From Camelus bactrianus (taxonomy: Eukaryota; Chordata; Mammalia; Artiodactyla; Camelidae), in the NCBI RefSeq assembly GCF_048773025.1, contig NW_027413960.1, forward strand, positions 5,769,945 to 5,833,944: 64,000 nucleotides of DNA, given 5' to 3'. Positions 1 to 12,964 of this stretch are shown here, in pieces. The notes under the pieces were generated by a model. That model was not told the DNA's origin. It searched no databases and was given only the letters and a program-made list of their open reading frames with translations. Position numbers and translations under genes: made by a program. How positions within the stretch are numbered: position 1 is the first letter of the stretch; each line of letters opens with the position of its first letter.

Positions 1-589
1 AAGGGAGCCACTAGTAGTCCTGACAAGAGTAGTTTTGGGGGAGGAAAGCCTGACTGCAGTGGGCTCGGAGGAGAATGGGAGGAGCAGAAGTGGGTTCTTT
101 ACCAAGTATAGACAACTCTCTGGGTGAGTTTTGCTGTAAAGGGAAGCAGAGCCATGGGGGCAGTAGCTGGAGGAGGCTGTAAGGTCAAGGGAGGGTTTTA
201 ATGATGAGAGAGATTATAGCATGTTCCCATGCGATAGGAAAGATCCAGGAGTAGGGGAAGAACTGATGAAGAATGAGGTTACGGCCAGTGCGGCTTATCT
301 GATTTGCTCTCACAGGGTGAGGTCTGACACCATAAATCTCCTTGAAAGCTGGGCCATTGGAATGACCAGCTGGAAAGGCTTGAGTCATGGATACAGTGGC
401 CCTAGAAGAGGCCACCAGGCAGTTTTGTTCAACACTCTCCTGAACAACCTCTGTCCCTACAAACGTTTCACTGGACTGCGGGAGTCACACTAATTATAGT
501 CATTTACAGAAACTGCTTAATATTTTGACACAATTACCACACAAATCATTTCTTATTTTAAATTTGTTGCAAATCTTATTTGATTATAA
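1..589. other. Unassigned sequence, no gene seen
   Basis: I see no convincing exon, RNA gene or repeat here. The short open frames on both strands have no recognisable domain and overlap each other. Confidence 0.5.
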
Positions 590-2035
590 TACTAATTTTT
601 TTTAAATTGAAGTATAGTCGATTTACAATGCTGTGTTAGCTTCTGGTGCACAACATAATGATTCAGTTATACATATATATACATTCCTTTTCATATTCTT
701 TTTCATTATAGGCCATTACAAGGTATTGAATATCGTCCCCCATGCTATACAGTAGGACCTTGTTGTTTACCTATTTTATATATAGTAGTGTGTATCTGCA
801 AATCCCAAACTCCCAATTTATCCTTCCCCCATCCCCTTACCCTCCTGGTAAGCATAAGTTTGTTTTTTATGTCTGTGAGTCTGTTTTGTTTTGTAAATAA
901 GTTCTTTTTTTTTTAGATTCCACATGAAAGTGATATCATATGACATTGTCTTTCTCTGTCTGGCTAACTTCACTTAGTATGATCATCTCTAGGTCCATCC
1001 ATATTGCTGCAAATGGCATTATTTCATTCTTTTTTATGCCTGAGTAGTATTCTATTGTATACATATACTACAACTTCTTTATCCAGTCCTCTGTCGATAA
1101 GACATTTAGGTTGTTTCCATGCCTTGGCTATTGTAAAATAGTGCTGCTATGAATACTGGGGTGCAGGTGTCTTTTCAAATTTAAAGTTTTCTCCAGATAT
1201 TTTCTGAATGGGATTGCTGGATCATACGGTAACTCTATTTTTAGTTTTTAAAGGAAACTCCATACTGTTCTCCATGACAGCTACACCAGCTTATTATATT
1301 CCCACCAATAGTGTAGGAGGGTTCCCTTTTCTCCACACATTCTTGAGCATTTATTGTTTGTGGACTTTTTAATGATGTCCATTCTGACCAGTGTGAGGTT
1401 ATACCTCATTGTAGTTTTGATTTGCATTTCTCTGATAGTGATGTTGAGCATCTTTTCATGTGCCTATTGGCCATCTGTATGTCTTCACTAGAGAGATGTC
1501 TATTCAAATGTTCTGTTCATTTTTTGACTGGGTTGTTTATTTTCTTGTTATTGAGTTGTATGAGCTGTTTGTATATTCTGGAAATAAAGCCCTTGTCAGT
1601 TGCTTCATTTGCAAATATTTTCTCCCATTCCATAGGTTGTCTTTTTGTTTTGTTTATAGTTTCCTTTGCTGTGCAAAAGCTTATAAGTTTAATTAGACCC
1701 CATTTGTTTATTTTTGCTTTTATTTCCTTATTGCTTTGGGAGACTGACCTAGGAGAACATTGCTATGACTCATGTCAGAGAATGTTTTGCCTATGTTCTC
1801 TTCTAGGAGATTTATAGTGTCCTATAAAGGCATTTTGAGTTTATTTTTGTGTATGGTGTGAGGGAATGTTCTAACTTCATTGATTTACAGGTGGCTGTCC
1901 GGTTTTCCCAGCACCACTTGCTGAAGAGATTGTCTTTTCTCCATTGTATGTTCTTGCCTCCTTTGTTGTAGATTAATTGATCATAAGTGTGTGGGTTTAT
2001 TTAATTTTTTTTTTTGTATGTTCAATTTGGATAGG
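590..2035 (-). mobile_element. L1 LINE 3' portion, antisense
   Basis: A T-run near 595-607 is the poly(A) tail of a minus-strand L1. It is followed by the reverse complement of a cetartiodactyl L1 3' region, including the conserved stretch that in sense reads as an ATGGAATACTACTC-type motif (antisense near 1040-1060). The element is 5'-truncated at about 2035. The same 3' sequence recurs near 15.95, 16.3, 42.0, 45.25, 53.9 and 57.8 kb, so it is an abundant family. No intact reading frame remains. Confidence 0.85.
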
Positions 2036-3305
2036 TTCATGTAACAGGACTACCTGCTCCCAACTCAAGAGAATTAGAGACCTTATGAAAATATTGACCC
2101 AATCAGCTTGAACCATGAAGACAGCAATGACTAGTTCTGTAGGCTCACATACCAATAGGTTTCAATTTAAGTAAACTCAATACACAAAAACCCAGGCTTA
2201 TAAAATCAGTGGTGATATTCACATTACACAAAGACATTTCACTTTACAAAAACTTGATTTGCAATAATGACCACATTATGTTAACTCAAAGCTTCATTAT
2301 ATATGTATATGTTTGTCATTTACTCCATGTGTGTAATTTACTCACTGGTTTTCAGAAGCACACCTATTACATAAATGGGGGCATACCAGCAGCAGCCTCC
2401 GGCTCTTGCTGGGAATGAACTGGGAAGCTTAAGAGCACCACTTGGATTTCAGATTATTCTGAGGCAGTCCTGTCACAATTCCAGTCTTTTCCTGGAGATT
2501 TGCCACTGATGTCAAGAACAGCTTCTTTTATGAGAGCTAGGAACCCTGGCAAGGTGTGAATGATACACCGTAACTCATGCCTTGTAGCTGGTTCTTGGGA
2601 GTTCCATAGCCTAAGTGCCATCCACACAACTAGGTAAGAATCAATTCAAAGCAGTTCAGAGAGGGAAGAAACTTATTATGATTCTGTGTTCCATTCCAAA
2701 ATGTTATTTTAAAGACATATTTATATTGTTAATGAGGACAGGAGCTGTATCAGTCTTGTGCACTGAATTGTCATGTAATGAAGCCATTGCTCAGAATTCT
2801 GATTAGCCCAACGGGTCAGTCAATTCCTCCTGCCCACCTGACAATGATAAATAGCCAGTGAAGTGCTCCGTCTGGTAGTGGCCTTCCTCATTTAGAGCGT
2901 CTTCACGATCAAAGGGGAAATCCCTTGTCTTATATGTGAACTCAATACTCAGATTACGTGGTCAGCCCAAGCCCTTCTGTCCATACCTCCCAGCCTAAGG
3001 CTTCTTCCTCCTGCCTGCCAGTTCAGGACTCAAGTGCTGAGCAGACCCACTTGACCTCCCTTCAAGAGAGGCCTCTTCTGGGAAATCTTCTTGGATTAAT
3101 CCCCTCAGAATCCTCCCCCTCCTTAAACCCTCCCTTCTCAGCTCTTGTGTATTCAGATTGGACTGCATTATTCTGCACTTAGCACACTGCTTCGTCAAGT
3201 CAAAAGAGAGATGGAAAAAAAGAGTATATAAAGGTGGGCCTGGGACACAGGAAGGAACCCAAATCACTGTCACTGCCGGAAGCTCAAAGCTTTGTGAACA
3301 ATTCT
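2036..3305. other. Unassigned sequence
   Basis: No exon, RNA gene or clearly placed repeat is visible. The overlapping short frames near 2958-3273 on both strands show no domain. Confidence 0.4.
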
Positions 3306-3309
3306 TTCA

Positions 3310-3840
3310 CCTCAGTGGTTCTTAACCTTTGGGGATCAAGGGCTCTCTCTGACTCTGATGAGAGCTGAGCTCGTCTCCTTAGAAATATGTTCATATGCAC
3401 ATACATGCAAAAGGTTGCCCCTGACTTCAGGGAGTTTATGAACCCCACATGGTGCACCCATAGGCCCCAGGTCAAAAGTCACCAGTAATCACCCCTCATC
3501 ATGAAATCCAGTCACACCATCTGTGATTCATGTGACGCTTCCTTGAGAATAATTTTATTAAAACATCTGACATATAGTTGGCTGATTTCCTCAGTTCTGC
3601 CTGGACCTCCCTCTGCTCGCCCCTCTTTTCAGGAAGGCTTACTCCCTAGGTGTCCGCAGGCCTCTCTATCAGTGGCTAGCCATCCTCTCTGCCTTTGCGA
3701 AACCCACAGAAGTTCAAAAGTCTCTCTCAAGAAACAAACACTTAAACACACATCCCCTCAGTCTGGCCCCTGATCTTCAGCACACTCACATGCCACCTGA
3801 AGTTCATCCACAGACCCAAGATGAAGAATCTCTGGCTTAG
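3310..3840. mobile_element. Possible ancient hAT-type MER element
   Basis: The left end contains AGTGGTTCTTAACCTTTGG, the kind of terminal sequence seen in mammalian hAT-derived MER elements. A loosely inverted counterpart lies near 3800-3838. The interior resembles nothing I can name. This is a weak call based on the ends alone. Confidence 0.3.
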
Positions 3841-4454
3841 AGGGAACCACATCTCCTTGTACTAAGTGGATTTAGGCATTTTGGTATTTTAACTTGGGAT
3901 ATAATTTTATTCCAGTAATTCATACAAACAATCTTTGCGTTTCCAAACAGCTGTATAATCCAGTTTCAAATTGTCCTGGCTTCTTAGTTCATTACAGAAA
4001 CCCTGATCAAGCCCCCAGTGCCAAAAATGCAGGTGACTCACACAAGTTCTGCAGAGCCCAGTCGGTTCCCCTAGGTCCTGCCACAGCCCTCTAGGGCACT
4101 GTGAGTGAGCCATTAGGCAGGCCTTGGCCCACCGTGCTCAACTGGGGACTAAATCAACTTGTTTCATTACCCTATTAAACCCCAAGTCTTTTATTTTGGT
4201 GCTATTTACAAGATAATGAGATCCAGCAAAGCCTAGTCATGAAAAAGATCTATTGCCTGTAATGAATTCTAATTTTGCAAGCAGCTCCATCTCACATCAA
4301 TAGCTAAACATAATATTACTGATTTGCCTTTACCTTGTTTGTCTGTAAATTTGATGCATTTCTACTCTTGACAATAAATATTCATAAACTAAGCTAAATG
4401 GGTTTTAGAAATGCAGCCCCTTCACGTGTGAAGTGGAATGCTGAAATTGAAAGA

Positions 4455-4672
4455 ATATGAGCTCTGGAGTCAAGAGGAAAGTGTCTGAGTCACTGCACTG
4501 CCATTTCCTAGCTGTATCTTGCATTAAATCCTTGAAGCTTTCTGAGCCTCAGTTTCATGATCTGTACAATGGGGTTAATAAGGGACCCTTTCAAGATTGT
4601 TCTGAAGATTCAAATGACATGTTGGGTTCTATAAGTTTCAAATGCTATGAATTTGTAATTACTGTTTTCTGT
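4455..4672 (+). repeat. MIR SINE
   Basis: Reads as a diverged MIR in sense orientation: 'GCTCTGGAGTCAAG', then the core 'TTTCCTAGCTGT', then 'GAGCCTCAGTTTCATGATCT' and 'ACAATGGGGTTAATAA'. The order and spacing of these blocks match the MIR consensus as I know it. Confidence 0.85.
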
Positions 4673-4884
4673 TTCGTATATAGATGATTTTTGAAAGAAC
4701 AAACGACAAATGTGGATGAAAAGGACTAATGATGTTGAGTACCACTCTATACAAATACTAACGGGAACTCATGCAGATTCCTTACTTATTATTGATATTA
4801 ACCTTTAAGCATAAAAACATAGCATTTTGTAGATTTTGTAGAGACTAGGTAACGCCCACTTCTGCCATCCTTGATACTCCCTTT

Positions 4885-5075
4885 AAAATCAGTATGGGTT
4901 CGACATGGTGGAAAAGCCACAGGCTGAGAGGTGGGGCTTCACTTGTAACTTCAGCTCTGGCAGTGACGCGCCAGGTCACTGAACCACTCTGTGGTTCCGT
5001 TTCCTCCTCAGCCAGTGAAGCTAATACCACCTGCTCAATTTATCCAATGAGATTAAACGGACTTTAAAAATCCGA
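4885..5075 (+). repeat. MIR SINE
   Basis: A second sense MIR. Recognisable blocks are 'CTGGCAGTGACGCGCCAGGT', 'CCGTTTCCTCCTCAGCCAGT' and the downstream 'GAGATTAAACGGA', in MIR order. Confidence 0.7.
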
Positions 5076-6645
5076 GGGAAAAGAAAACAATCTTGAGGCA
5101 CAGCAGCAGGGTGGAGGGAGAAGAAAGTCAAGGATGAGGAGGAGGAAGAGGGAAGTAAGGAGAAAGCAGATAAGGTTCTTGTTCGCCCTCGCGAGAGCTG
5201 CCGGCAGAGAGGAGGCCACAGAAGGAGAGGGGATCTGAAAGCCTTTCCACGGTGGGGGAGGCGGCGAGTGGGGCCAGACCTCCCAGGGAAGATTTGGTTT
5301 GCGGATCTGCTTCAAAAGCACCGCCGCGATCCTGTGCTGCGGACCCTGATTAGTAATCCAATTGGCACGAACCCTAGAGACATATTTGTCGTAATTAAAT
5401 TCCCAGAAAGTATAGGAGTTTGATAGAAACTTTAGATCAGCAGAAACAATTGGATTTATTTTGAGGCGTGCAGTAGGAGAAAAGGCAGCAGGAACTGTTT
5501 AAGAGGGATTCTGTGGGGGTCGGTTCAGTTAAGGTCTTTGTTTTCTTGAGAAGTCAAATCATAGATGCCGGAAGGGTTTCAACCTGGAGCAGAAAAGGCT
5601 GTGATGTAGGAAGACAGTCAGGTTCGGGTTTGAGGTCTGGGCTGTCGAATCTAATGTGGGAAGGAGAGTTCTGTTCAGTTCAGTTCAAGGGCATTTTTGC
5701 CTTGGCACTTCCTGTGCCCCAGGCCTCGGACTGGATGTCAGTGATGCAACTTTTCAGCTATTTGACAAACATTAACTGCGCATCCACTAGATGCCAGAGT
5801 GTACAGGCTAGAATGTCCTAAACATTGTACCTGAAACATGGCCAGTCCCCCAGAGCCCCTGTGGATCAGGCGCTCTTCTAACTCCCACTTTACACAGATG
5901 AGCACAGCGCAGAGGCCAGGAGCCACGTCCCTGTGTGACTGACGCCCAGCACTGGCCTCTTCCCTGCACCGGGCTGTCTACCTCGGGATGTGGGCACAGG
6001 GAGGGCCTGGACAGGTCTGGGAATGGGAGGCTCCATCTTGCTTCCTTCGGGAGAGAGGGTTTGTCAGCCTCCATAGAGGCAGCGGCAGGGTGGAAGGTGG
6101 GGCACATTGGGGCCGCCAAGAAACCAGTGAAGAATGAGATGAAAGAGATGAGCCAATAGACGTGGGCCCAGTTTGTGAAGGAAGAGGCAAAACTAAAAAG
6201 GGCAGAAGGAACAGTAGCAGGTAAGGGGAGGCAGTAGAAGAGGGAAGAAAGATGAGGCTAGGTCAAAAGAAACCTGGAAGCACTAATTAAAGTAACACCA
6301 TCGGGGAGAAAGCGCATCACAGAACAGGTGATACAAATAATCTAAGAACACAGGAAGCTCAAGACAGAGCCTGTGGGGCTCTGAGAGCAAAGAAACAGGA
6401 TGTAATTTTAGTGTAAGAAACAAGGCTGAATACAAAGAAGGACATGCATTATGCATGAAAGGACATGGCTTCCAGGATCCACACCGTGGGCATCAGGGGG
6501 AGGAAGTCATCCAGGAGAGGAAGTCTGCCCAGCTCACACCATGTGGGGTATCTGAGGCCTGAGCTGGACGTGTGTAGAGAGAAAGGTGCAAAACTAACCC
6601 TCCATCTCCAGATGTGTAGACAATGCATAACATTCTTCATTGCTA
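5076..6645. other. Unassigned sequence
   Basis: The first part is purine-rich (5095-5240). At 5755-5850 there is a faint match to an old mammalian repeat with a 'CATCCACTAGATGCCAGAG' core. No exon is supported. Confidence 0.4.
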
Positions 6646-6649
6646 TAAT

Positions 6650-6840
6650 GAAGTAGTTCTTGACTGGGAGCAATTTTGCCCCCCAGGGACAGACTGTCAT
6701 GACTAGGGTGGGGAGGGTGCAACTGGCGTCTAGTGAGTAGAGGGCATGGATGCTGCTAAATATCTTACAGTGCCCAGGAGAACCCCTGCAACAAAGGGTT
6801 GTCCAACCAAAAGTCTCAGTGGTGCCCAGGGCAAGAAACT
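6650..6840 (+). mobile_element. MER5A-like hAT-Charlie DNA transposon
   Basis: The element begins 'AGTTCTTGACTGGGAGCAAT' and continues 'TTTTGCCCCCCAGGGACA', then 'CTGGCGTCTAGTGAGTAGAG', 'GGATGCTGCTAAATATC' and 'CAACAAAGGGTTGTCC'. This is the block order of MER5A, a short non-autonomous hAT-Charlie element. It is close to full length for the family, about 190 bp. Confidence 0.85.
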
Positions 6841-7865
6841 CGTAAGTGTTCTCATCTCCATCTGAGGTCCCTGTTCTCATGGATGGTGGTGGTGAAGGGT
6901 ACCTTAAAAGCTCCTAATTAATGGAAACTCAGTTCTCTGTCCATCAGAAAGAGTCTCTTCTGGGTTAACTTAGTACCTCTGGGTAAATGCTCAGTGTTCC
7001 AGGGTTTCTCAGCCCACCCCTATTTCCATCTCCCCAAGATGGCAACAGAGGTTGATATGGGGGTCCCTGTGTGCCTCCTCACTGGCCTCTACACTAATGC
7101 CCCAGATACCCTCACTCCATCACTGAGCTTCCCTAACCTTCCTGGCATCCACTGATGAGGTCCAGAGCTTGTGAAATATAGAGTCCTTTCTCTCAGCCCA
7201 GTCCGGGCCCAGTGTTGCATTCCACCTTGCTGACTTGGCCCTGCCTCAGCCTGTCACTGTCGTTCAGGTCCTCTGAGTCTCAGCACATCCTCCATCCAGC
7301 CCCTGGATGAAGCTATCCACCTTCAGCCTCTGCCATGGGGCCACCTTATCCTTTACCACTGTGGCCCCATGGCAGGTCTGTTGGCTCTCAACACCCAGCT
7401 CCCTTCTGTGTCCTCCACTGGGAGCATGTGGAAACATCTGGATCCCAGGTAAGTGTTCTTGCATTTCTCCTCCATTATGATTGCCCCATAATGAGGAACT
7501 CTCTGAAAGGTGGTCTCCCAGAGTCCCAGGGAGCAAAGATGGCTTAAATCCAGTGTATTGTCAATTCCTCCTTAAACCTGGTTGGAATACTTTTGTCAAA
7601 CCTCCACTCCTCAGCAGGTTCCACTCTCATTAATAAGGAGTGGGTGGGAGAGGTGGCAAACTGCTATCTGGCTTCTTCCTCATATTTCTCTCTTTCATTT
7701 CCCTCTCTGCCACCTCTCAGTATGCTCCACTTTTGTTCCTAAATAGTAGACCCTTTGCTTGCATCATAGATCATATTTTGGGTTTTCCCAATTGATGACT
7801 TATATAGTAAAACTCTAGAGTCCTAGTTAACCAGGCTTGCCCTTTCCTTCCTTTCCTCCCTCCCT
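6841..7865. other. Unassigned sequence
   Basis: No exon or placed repeat is visible. A short pyrimidine-rich stretch near 7830-7870 leads into the next L1. Confidence 0.4.
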
Positions 7866-7869
7866 TCCT

Positions 7870-8580
7870 TCACAGCTTTATTGACATATAACTCACTTAC
7901 TATAAAATTCACCCTTTTAAAGTGTACAATTCAGTGGTTTTTAGTGTATTCACAAAGTTATACAACCACGACCACTACCTTACTGTAGAACAATTTCATC
8001 ACCCCAAAAGTAGCCCCAAATCCATTAGCAGTCCCAATTCCCCTCCTCCAACAATCCCTGCTGACCATGATTCTACCTTCTGTGTTTATGGATTTGCCTA
8101 CTCTGGGCATTTCTGTAAATGGAATCATACAATATGTGGCCCTTAGTGACTAGCTTCTTTCACTTAACACAATGCTTTCAAGGATCAACCATGCTATAGC
8201 CTGTACAATGCTCTTTTATGGCTGAATAATATTCCACTGTATGGACAGACCACATACTGCTAATCCATTCATCAGCCGATAGACACATAGATTGTTTCCA
8301 TATTTTGGCTGTTATAAATAATGCTTCCATGAACATTCATATCCAGACTTTTTTTTTGAACATAGGTTTTCCTTTCTCTTGGATATATATCAAGCAGTTG
8401 AATTGCTGGGTCATAGAAAACTCTATGTTTAACTTTTTGAGGAACTGTGACACTGCTTTTCAAAGTAGTGGTACCATTTTACATTCCCACCAGCAATGCA
8501 ATTTGTAGCCCTGCATCCTTGTCAGCACTTGGATTATCAGTTTTTCACGCTAGCCATCAGTGTGAGTGTAACAGTTTGGC
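7870..8580 (-). mobile_element. Older L1 3' portion, antisense
   Basis: Starts with the antisense L1 3' motif 'AGCTTTATTGACATATAACT' and 'TGTACAATTCAGTGG'. It continues through 'AATATTCCACTGTATGG' and 'CATTCCCACCAGCAATGCA', the antisense L1 ORF2/3' landmarks. It is clearly older than the L1 at 590-2035, with more substitutions and a different 3' end. Confidence 0.85.
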
Positions 8581-9435
8581 CTTTTGATATAGAAAAGAAA
8601 TTTTGGAAATTTAGAGATTCCTGACTCTAAAGGCCATTGTCTCCATGAGGACTTAAACACTTCTAAGTAGATGATTAAAACCTAATAATGACTTAAAGCA
8701 CTGCAGTCTACTGATTTAATGGCAGAGGGTGATGGAGGAAGTGACAGGGCATTTTGATTTAAGAAGAATGAAAGATGTTTTGTTTGGGTCCCTGATACAC
8801 ACACACATAGATGTGAGAGTGGAAAAGAGCACCATTGGGAATGGGTATGACCATACGACCCCTAAAATACAGAGGAAAGAGAAACTATATCAAAGGTTAT
8901 TTGCTTGGAGGGTGATGGTGGCAGGCAATATCAACTGCATCAATGAAAAAAGGATGACAGTGTTGAAAGCAGCCAAAACATGCCAAATATTTAGAATTGG
9001 CAAAGAAGAATCCTGAAATGAAGACTACTTACAAATATCCTTTGGGAAAAAATAGTTACAGAAAAGAAGTAAGATAGCAGAATTGCTAGGAAGTAAGTGC
9101 TTTAGAATAGGTGCTGTGTAGTCAAAAGGGAAATGTACTGACTTTTCTGATTATACTTTGGTAACAACTGAAATTAATGCATCAAAAGACAGAATGCTTG
9201 ACATGGATATAGAGAGGATATGTACATGCCTGTTAGAACAGAGCAAAATTTAAATTCTGCTAATAGACAAGATCAAGGAATGCAAAGCTTCTCTGCTGTC
9301 TAAGATGCTAGGGAGCACAGGACCTGCTCTGAGAAGACAAAGTTGACTCAAGATACGTGCCTTCAAGAGACCGTCTCAAGGATAAAATCTAAGAAACTCT
9401 ATTATGGGGGAACTGACCTATCTCAGGAGAGCTGC
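8581..9435. other. Unassigned sequence
   Basis: Contains a 95-codon open frame at 8729-9016 with no recognised domain. I treat it as chance. No repeat was placed. Confidence 0.35.
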
Positions 9436-9439
9436 AGCC

Positions 9440-9675
9440 TGTTGTGGTGAAAAGACAAAAGGCTTGGACGCAGGCACAGCTTTCAAGTCTGGCTTTATAA
9501 ACTTAGGCAAGGTGTTCATCCTGCCCAGGCCTCAGAAGGCTCATCTGTGAAGTGGGGTGAATAATAATATTTACCACAGAGGTTAATTGGCTGGTTGATT
9601 GTTGGGTAATTAAATGACACAGCATCTGTAAAGTAACTGGGCATACGGTAGGCACTTATTATATGACAGTATATC
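9440..9675 (+). repeat. MIR SINE
   Basis: Sense MIR, nearly full length. Blocks visible are 'AAGTCTGGCTTTATAAACTT', 'GGCAAGGTGTTCATCCTG', 'GTGAAGTGGGGTGAATAATA' and the tail 'CGGTAGGCACTTATTATATG'. Confidence 0.8.
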
Positions 9676-9949
9676 GGTAATACTATTGGGTACAACAACG
9701 GCCTTTAAAAGAGAGATGAGGGATGTTAGAAACTGGATGCCCCTGGAATCCTTGAATGTGAACTATGTTAAATTAGCAGCAAACTCATACCCAAGACAGG
9801 CAAGGCTATCGAGAGGACTTATCCAGAGATAACTGGTAGACTTGGACTTGCGATATGGCAGAAAATGCCCATTGAGGGAAGTTAGAAAGGATATTTATTA
9901 TGGGTGAATGAGGGAAAATTCATCCAATCCTCAACAAATCTTGAGTTTC

Positions 9950-10245
9950 TCTCCAAGCTGTGGTGTGTTGGGGTATCCAACAGGACCCCTGGGAGCCCAT
10001 GTGGCCACTTCTCAGTGATGCTTTCCCTGACCTTCCTGTTTAATGTGGCCCCCCAGCACTCCTTACCACCCATCCCCGCTTGTGTCATGTCCTGCACTGC
10101 GCTCTGCACTGTCTCACAGTCTGTTAATGCCAGCTTCACCAGGGCAGGGTCTGTACCTCTGTCGTTCACTGCTCTATACTCAGTGCCCAGAACCGCACCT
10201 GGCACACAGTAGGCACTTAAAATATCTCATGAGAGACTAAATGAT
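9950..10245 (+). mobile_element. L2 LINE 3' end
   Basis: Sense L2 3' end. It has the 'CAGGGCAGGGTCTGTACCTC' block, then 'CTCAGTGCCCAGAACCGCAC' and 'CTGGCACACAGTAGGCACTT', which is the well-known L2 terminal region. Open frames across it (9904-10212 and overlaps) are not genes. Confidence 0.85.
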
Positions 10246-10684
10246 TTAGTTAATGAATACATAAATGATTTATTCAATATCAATGCAATTACATGTCCAA
10301 GATCAACGGGCAGAAAAGTTAGAATAAAGGGGGTGGGAAGAGAAATGAAAGTGAAGCAGGGAGTGAGGCAGAACCCCCACAGCACCCCTTCCCTTGTGCG
10401 GTCCCTGTGGGCCCGCTAATATGGTCTACAGATCAGTGGAGATAAAAATAAAAAAGAACACTTAATAACAGTTGCACGAGACCCCACCATGAAGCCTGGT
10501 CCTGGTCCAAGGTCGCTCTTTGATTTGATCTCAGAGGATGCATGGGTGGACTTGGCGGCTCAGGCCACCCCTGCATGTCTCAGAGGCACGTGTCAAGTTC
10601 TGCAGCGTGGGAAGCTCACACACAGATGTCCACCCAGGGCACAGGTGTTGGGAATTTCTCGTTTGGTGTCTTTTCCACCCTTAG

Positions 10685-11044
10685 TGTTATGGACTCAATG
10701 TTTGTGTCCCTGTCACATTCACATGTTGAAGCCCTACCCCCTGAATGTGGTGGTGTTTAGAGATGGTACCTGGGGGAGGTGATGCGGGTTAGATGAGGTC
10801 ATGAGGCTGGAGCTCCCATGGTGGGATTAGAGTCAGACACCAGCGAGCCTGCCCCACCCCTCTCCGTGCACTCAGAGAGAAGTCCGTGTGTGCATACAAC
10901 GCGAGGTGCCCATCTGCAAGCCAGAGAGTCCTCGCTAGAATCCAGCCATGCTGGCACCCTGAGCCCAGACTTCTAGCATCCAGAATGATGAGAAAATACC
11001 CAGTCTGTGGTATTGTGTTATGGCAGCTTGAGCTGACTGAGACA
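10685..11044 (+). mobile_element. Solo LTR, MaLR (ERVL-MaLR) type
   Basis: A 360-bp block starts TGTTATGGACTCAATG and ends GAGCTGACTGAGACA, with TG...CA ends. Its internal 'GGTACCTGGGGGAGGTGATG' and 'GATGAGGTCATGAGG' stretches are typical of the MST/MLT group. No internal retroviral region adjoins it, so it is a solo LTR fossil. The divergence suggests an old, pre-camelid insertion. Confidence 0.75.
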
Positions 11045-11424
11045 GTATTCAGCACCCAGGGACAACTTACACCCTACACAGTGTAAATCTGGGCCCAATG
11101 TCTGCTTTTTAAAAAACTTGAAATTCTTACTTTGCTGAATCTCATGGGGTAATCTCTGCTTTTCTGCACTTGTACTAGGAGTTTTCTATTTTGGTCCACG
11201 TCAGTGCCTCCTGTGGCCCACCACGCCAGTCGCAGCTGAGCGAGCTCATGTGTTACATCACTTCCGCAAGAGCAGCAGAAGAAAGGCAGCACGGATTCAA
11301 AATATCAGCAAGAGTAGGCCTAAGAAGCAGGAGCCAAAATTAGTGGGACAAAGAGTAAGCTATGAACACGGGGCTCAAATGGAAAAGTAGCAGCATGAAT
11401 GCACAGGTGAAAGGAGGGCTCATC

Positions 11425-11439
11425 AGAATCCTTCACAAT
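11425..11439 (+). repeat. Target-site duplication, left copy
   Basis: AGAATCCTTCACAAT is repeated exactly at 11701-11715, directly after an A-run. It marks the insertion site of the L1 fragment between the two copies. Confidence 0.9.
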
Positions 11440-11700
11440 GAGACAAACTTATGGTCACAGTGGGGCAGGGAAGGTGGGAGGAGGGATAAATTGGGAGTTT
11501 GGGATTAGCAGACAGAAACCACTATATACAGACTAGATAAACAGCAAGGTCCCACTGTATAGTTCAGGGAACTATATTCAATATCTTGTAATAACCTACA
11601 CTGAAAAAGAATATGAAAAAATATATATAACTGAATCACTATGCTGTACACCAGAAATGAAGACAACATTGTACGTTGACTTTACTTCAATTAAAAAAAA
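11440..11700 (+). mobile_element. Severely 5'-truncated L1, sense
   Basis: Only about 260 bp of L1 3' end is present: 'GGGATAAATTGGGAGTTTGG', 'ATAAACAGCAAGGTCCCACT', 'TGCTGTACACCAGAAATGAA', then a short A-tail at 11693-11701. It is flanked by a perfect 15-bp target-site duplication, so it is a complete retrotransposition event and fairly young. Confidence 0.92.
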
Positions 11701-11715
11701 AGAATCCTTCACAAT
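11701..11715 (+). repeat. Target-site duplication, right copy
   Basis: Exact second copy of AGAATCCTTCACAAT following the L1 A-tail. Confidence 0.9.
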
Positions 11716-12610
11716 TGTTTGTAGGGAAATATGATGCTAAAAGAAATTGGTGCATGGGAATAAAAGCATCAGAAAAGGAAGGGATGGCTCGAGGATTTGG
11801 GAGTTTGTCATGAAGAAATCGTAAGACTGATGAGGAACGTTCTGACACCAGTTTCCTGTTCATTGCATGTCTCCCTTCAGAATGTGCAGGCCTGCCAGAG
11901 GGGACCACTGGCATGGCACCTGGATTTCCAGCCAGAAGGCAGCTGGCCAACAGAGAAGGGAGAGCTCAGCATTATGCACACAGGACTACCTGACAGCTCC
12001 CTGTTTTGGCGCTTCAATGCTAAGAAGGCAGAAGAAAGGAGTTGGGGACTAGCTCCCACCCACTGGTCCATCTAGCGACACAGGCTCAGACTGTGCCCCA
12101 CATGGAAGAGCCTTTCAGCCAAGAGCCTGTGAGAAAAAAATTAAGAAACAAGTTAATGGCCATAAAGAGAGTTTATGTGGCCGTATTCAAACAGAGGGAA
12201 GGGATTAGGACCAAGAACAAAGAATTCCAATCTGGAGGATGAAGAAATGACGGGCACTGGAATGGCGGACCCACAGTCTAGAAATCACCTACTGCTCGGA
12301 GTAAGAAAGCAGTGAGTGCCGGGCAGCACCACCTCAGTGAGGGGCTGTGACTGCTACCCACAGGCTGCTTACTGAATTTACACGTGGAAAATACCAAAGC
12401 ATAGAAATGTTTAATATGCAGATACATTTTATAATAATAATGGGTAATAATCATAAGGATAAAATAACATATACAAAACTGAGGATGTTTCCAGAAACTC
12501 ACAAATGCAGGGTTGTGGAGATGTTGTACTAGTAATATCTCAATTATGTGGTGTGTTTATGGAATCCATGAATAAATATTCGTGAGGTTATTCTACGTAA
12601 GTGAGGAATC
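11716..12610. other. Unassigned sequence
   Basis: No exon or classified repeat is visible. Overlapping short frames on both strands at 11797-12075 lack any domain. Confidence 0.35.
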
Positions 12611-12612
12611 GA

Positions 12613-12683
<71 letters not shown>
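12611..12683 (+). repeat. (GAAA)n microsatellite
   Basis: About 18 uninterrupted GAAA units. The purity suggests it is likely to vary in length between individuals. Confidence 0.97.
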
Positions 12684-12964
12684 GGCTTGAAGTGTCTTAA
12701 ATTTTAAAATGTTAAAACTTAAAAAAAAAATCTTTCCACAGTATATTCTATTATCTTCTACCGTGATATACTACCCTGAACCAAAGACTATTTTCCTGAT
12801 GAGTCAGGCCTTAGCATCATGTCCAGTGTGTTCAGTGCCCAGAGAGAGCACTGAGCTGTGTACGCCTGCCTGCCCTTACACCCGGTGACTCCATATCACT
12901 GCACTCTTCTAGTGTGCTATTCTGGGCTGTGTCTCTTGGTTTAATAGAAGACATGCCCATCTAA

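Noticed and set aside
8729-9016. 95-codon open frame
   Set aside because: No domain, no splice or promoter context, and flanked by old repeats.
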